Source: Phycicoccus elongatus Lp2 (lineage in GTDB: Bacteria; Actinomycetota; Actinomycetes; Actinomycetales; Dermatophilaceae). From it: a DNA stretch of 36,216 nt. The stretch spans positions 1,682,688 to 1,718,903 of the forward strand of contig NZ_HF570956.1 in the NCBI RefSeq assembly GCF_000367525.1, written 5' to 3'. How positions within the stretch are numbered: the stretch's first letter is position 1; each line of letters opens with the position of its first letter. This document shows positions 33,963 through 36,216 of the stretch, piece by piece. Position numbers and translations under genes: made by a program. The notes below the pieces were generated by a model, which made no database searches, had not been told where the DNA came from, and saw only the letters and a list, made by a program, of their open reading frames with translations.

Positions 33963-34062
33963 GATGTCTCCCTCGGCGTGCGGACACCGGCCCGATCGGG
34001 TCGGTGAGCGCGAGCGTAACGCCGTCCCGCACCAATCCGTGCGCCTCTGACATGCTGGGGCC

Positions 34063-34755
34063 GTGCGCTGCCTGATCATCGAGGACGAGAGGCCGCTGGC
34101 CATCGCCACCGCGGAGGCTCTCAAGGAACACGGCTGGGTGGTGGACCTCGCCCACGACGGACGCACCGGCCTGTCCATGGGGATGCAGTCCGACTACGAC
34201 GTGATCTGCATCGACATCATGCTCCCGGCCCTCAACGGCTATGACGTCCTCAAGCACCTGCGGGCCGGCGAGGTGTGGACACCGGTCCTCATGCTCACGG
34301 CCAAGGACGGCGAGTACGACCAGACGGATGCGTTCGAACTCGGTGCGGACGACTACGTGACCAAGCCCTTCCACACCTCGGTCCTCGCGGCCCGGCTCTC
34401 TGCGCTCACCCGTCGCGGCGCCAAGGAGCGTCCGGCCGAGCTCGCCGTCGGTGACCTGGTCCTCAATCCGGCGACGCATCGGGTGTACCGAGGCAGCGAC
34501 GAGATCACGCTGACGGCCCGCGAGTTCGCCCTCCTGCAGCACTTCATGCGCCACCCAGAGGTCGTGCTGTCCAAGACCACGTTGCTCGAGGAAGTGTGGG
34601 ACTCCAATTACCCCGGTGCCGACAACGTGGTCGAGGTCTACGTCGGCTACCTGCGCAAGAAGATCGACGCGCCCTTCGACGTCATCTCGCTGGAGACGGT
34701 GCGGGGTCGGGGCTATCGACTGGTGCCGGTGAGCTCGAGCGGTCCGACCACCTAG
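34063..34755 (+). CDS. OmpR/PhoB-family response regulator
   Basis: A 230-residue two-domain regulator. The receiver domain (about 1-115) has the acidic pair in IIEDERPLA, the phosphoacceptor Asp in DVICIDIMLPALNGYDVL (about 51), Thr in LMLTAKDG and Lys in DDYVTKPFH. The winged helix (about 130-225) has LTAREFALLQHFMRHPEVVL and VVEVYVGYLRKKID, then ETVRGRGYRLV. GTG 34063 follows CATGCT (34051-34056) by 6 nt. The gene is convergent with the histidine kinase and shares a CTAG with it at the stops, an unusual arrangement for a two-component pair. Confidence 0.95.
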   Translation: MRCLIIEDERPLAIATAEALKEHGWVVDLAHDGRTGLSMGMQSDYDVICIDIMLPALNGYDVLKHLRAGEVWTPVLMLTAKDGEYDQTDAFELGADDYVTKPFHTSVLAARLSALTRRGAKERPAELAVGDLVLNPATHRVYRGSDEITLTAREFALLQHFMRHPEVVLSKTTLLEEVWDSNYPGADNVVEVYVGYLRKKIDAPFDVISLETVRGRGYRLVPVSSSGPTT

Positions 34756-36152
34756 ACCGGCACCATCGGACTGTCGTCCACCGACGAACCCTCGGCCACG
34801 GGCAGGGTGACGAGGAAGCGACACCACCCGTCGGGCGCCTCGGTCGCCGTCACGTTGCCGCCGTGGCGGCGCACCAGCTCCCGGACGATGGCGAGCCCCA
34901 ATCCGCTTCCGCCCCGATCGCGATCTCGGGCCTCGTCGAGTCGCACGAAGCGCTCGAAGATCCGCTCCCGATCGGACTCGGGCACCACGGGACCGTCATT
35001 GTCGACCGCGAGCAGGGCCGACTCGCCGTCGCCGCTGACCTCGATCCGGATCTCACCCGCCGCGTGGCGCATCGCGTTCTCCACCAGATTGCGGACAACC
35101 CGGGTCACCTGCGCCTCCACCCCGGTCACGCGAACCGGCTCCAGGCGCACCGTCACCTGACCGCCCCGTGCTCGCGCCAGGGCCGCTTCCCCCAGCACCA
35201 GGTCGTCGAGGTCGAGGTCCGTGGCGCCGACCAACTCTGCGGACTCGTCCGACTTGGCCAGGGCGAGCAGGTCGTCCACGAGGGTCGAGAGTCGGGTGAG
35301 CTCACCGCTGGCCCGTTCGGCGACGATCGCCCGGCGCTGCGGGGTGAGCTCGCCGGAGAGCAGTTCGAGCGAGACGCTGACGGTCGACAGGGGGCTGCGG
35401 AGCTCGTGCCCGGCGTCGGAGACGAATGATGCGCGCTCGGCGTCGGAGCGTCGCAGACGGTCGAGCAGTTCGTTGATGGCCCGGCCGAGCCGCCCGATCT
35501 CGTCGTCACGATGAGGGGCGGTGACGCTGCGTGCCTCGCGCGAGCTGTTGATCGACTCGAGTTCGCTGCGCATCACCTCGACGGGATGCATGGCCAGCCC
35601 CACGGCATACCGAAGGACGAGAAAGAGGACGGCCAAGGCGGCGAGGATGACGGCGAGGGCGACGATGCTGAGCTTGCGAGCGGCTGCCGGTTGGATGCTC
35701 GTCGGCTCGGCGACGAGCACCGTGAGCAGCCGTCCGTCAGGGCCGGTCACCCGCGTGGCGGCCACCATGACGCTCGCGCCGTCCGCGGCCGGCAGGTCCC
35801 CGACCAACTCGGTGTGGACCTGGCCGACACCTGGCAACGGGTCGAGCGCGATCATCGGTGCGCTGCGCAGAGGGGCAGCGGACCAGGCGACGACGTCACC
35901 GTTGTCGTCGAGCACCTGGCGGATCCGGGGGTCGATGGCCTCGCCGCCGGCGGGTAGGGCAACGCGAGGTGGTTGGCTCTCGAGGTCGTGGCTGAGCGTT
36001 CGCAGTGTGCTCACCGACGTCGTGTATGCCGTGGCCGTCAGTGCCGTCGTTGTCGCCCGCCACACGACGACCGCCAGAATGGCCAGGACGACCCCCACCA
36101 TCGTCACCGAGCCCGCAATGATGCGGCTGCGGACCCCCAGCCGGCCGAACAT
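34752..36152 (-). CDS. Membrane sensor histidine kinase
   Basis: A 466-residue kinase. Helix 1 (about 9-31) and helix 2 (about 161-183) bracket an extracytoplasmic sensor domain of about 130 residues. A HAMP linker follows (HPVEVMRSELESINSSREAR). The H-box is FVSDAGHELRSPLSTVSVSL (phosphoacceptor His about 254) and the ATPase lid has NLVENAMRHAAGEIRI (N-box) and RGGSGLGLAIVRELVRRHGG (G2). It should phosphorylate the convergent OmpR-type regulator. ATG 36152 is set by TAGACT (36165-36160) 7 nt upstream; the frame stays open to 36206 but without a promoter there. Stimulus unknown. Confidence 0.95.
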   Translation of the reverse strand: MFGRLGVRSRIIAGSVTMVGVVLAILAVVVWRATTTALTATAYTTSVSTLRTLSHDLESQPPRVALPAGGEAIDPRIRQVLDDNGDVVAWSAAPLRSAPMIALDPLPGVGQVHTELVGDLPAADGASVMVAATRVTGPDGRLLTVLVAEPTSIQPAAARKLSIVALAVILAALAVLFLVLRYAVGLAMHPVEVMRSELESINSSREARSVTAPHRDDEIGRLGRAINELLDRLRRSDAERASFVSDAGHELRSPLSTVSVSLELLSGELTPQRRAIVAERASGELTRLSTLVDDLLALAKSDESAELVGATDLDLDDLVLGEAALARARGGQVTVRLEPVRVTGVEAQVTRVVRNLVENAMRHAAGEIRIEVSGDGESALLAVDNDGPVVPESDRERIFERFVRLDEARDRDRGGSGLGLAIVRELVRRHGGNVTATEAPDGWCRFLVTLPVAEGSSVDDSPMVPV

Positions 36153-36216
36153 GGGCTTGAGTCTATGGGCGCAGCGACAGCGAGAGCTGGAGAAGGTGGG
36201 CCCCAACTCCAGATCT

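Overview
The window is high-GC chromosomal DNA of an actinomycete. Supporting features are a single groEL with a GGM tail and two CIRCE operators, DUF3263 and DUF3349 proteins, a WXG100 protein, an F420-type luciferase-like oxidoreductase, a DUF222/HNH (13E12-type) nuclease with a mycobacterial-type SOS box, and many promoters of the form TAnnnT followed 6-7 nt later by the start codon (leaderless mRNAs). The gene content and the dispersed motifs suggest Micrococcales, perhaps Intrasporangiaceae. The family is an inference; no rRNA or tRNA is present to fix it.

Layout. 1-3.7 kb: a membrane protein cut by the window edge, an orphan NarL-type response regulator, a luciferase-like oxidoreductase, and a divergent ZIP metal transporter / zinc-ribbon thioredoxin pair. 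3.4-6.1 kb: a low-complexity RD/KD-rich small protein, an ABC1/UbiB-type kinase and a composite pseudogene. 6.2-9.5 kb: a tightly overlapping three-gene operon (acyl-CoA dehydrogenase-like protein, GT2 glycosyltransferase, PIG-L deacetylase fused to a NodS-like methyltransferase) that resembles an uncharacterised glycan or glycolipid modification pathway. 9.5-13.7 kb: large catalase KatE and the SOS-linked DUF222/HNH protein. 13.9-15.8 kb: a lipoprotein, a response-regulator remnant, an orphan WXG100 protein and a RibD/DHFR-like reductase. 15.9-19.3 kb: a MacB/FtsX-type ABC exporter. 19.4-23.6 kb: groL, then divergently a Pit phosphate transporter operon with a PHO-box-like repeat. 23.6-25.3 kb: small conserved proteins and a HAD phosphatase. 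25.3-28.9 kb: an MFS transporter fused to a cysteine-less arsenate-reductase-like domain, divergent from ung and an SGNH hydrolase. 28.9-32.0 kb: a molybdate operon (HTH-Mop regulator, modA, modB, modC) with 4-nt overlaps at each junction. 32.1-36.2 kb: an acyl-CoA dehydrogenase, a DUF2231 membrane protein, and an OmpR-type regulator convergent with a histidine kinase, their stop codons overlapping at one CTAG.

Above the gene level, three dispersed signals stand out. The heptamer GTATGCC/GGCATAC occurs about 30 times in 36 kb, in coding sequence of several reading frames and between genes. An imperfect palindrome built on CCAACTTCTGCGTGACGC is present in three copies. An 88-bp second copy of an internal piece of the catalase gene lies 9.4 kb away. 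About fifteen genes show the same leaderless promoter geometry. Everything here was read by eye from the sequence; no database search was run, so family names rest on motif recognition.
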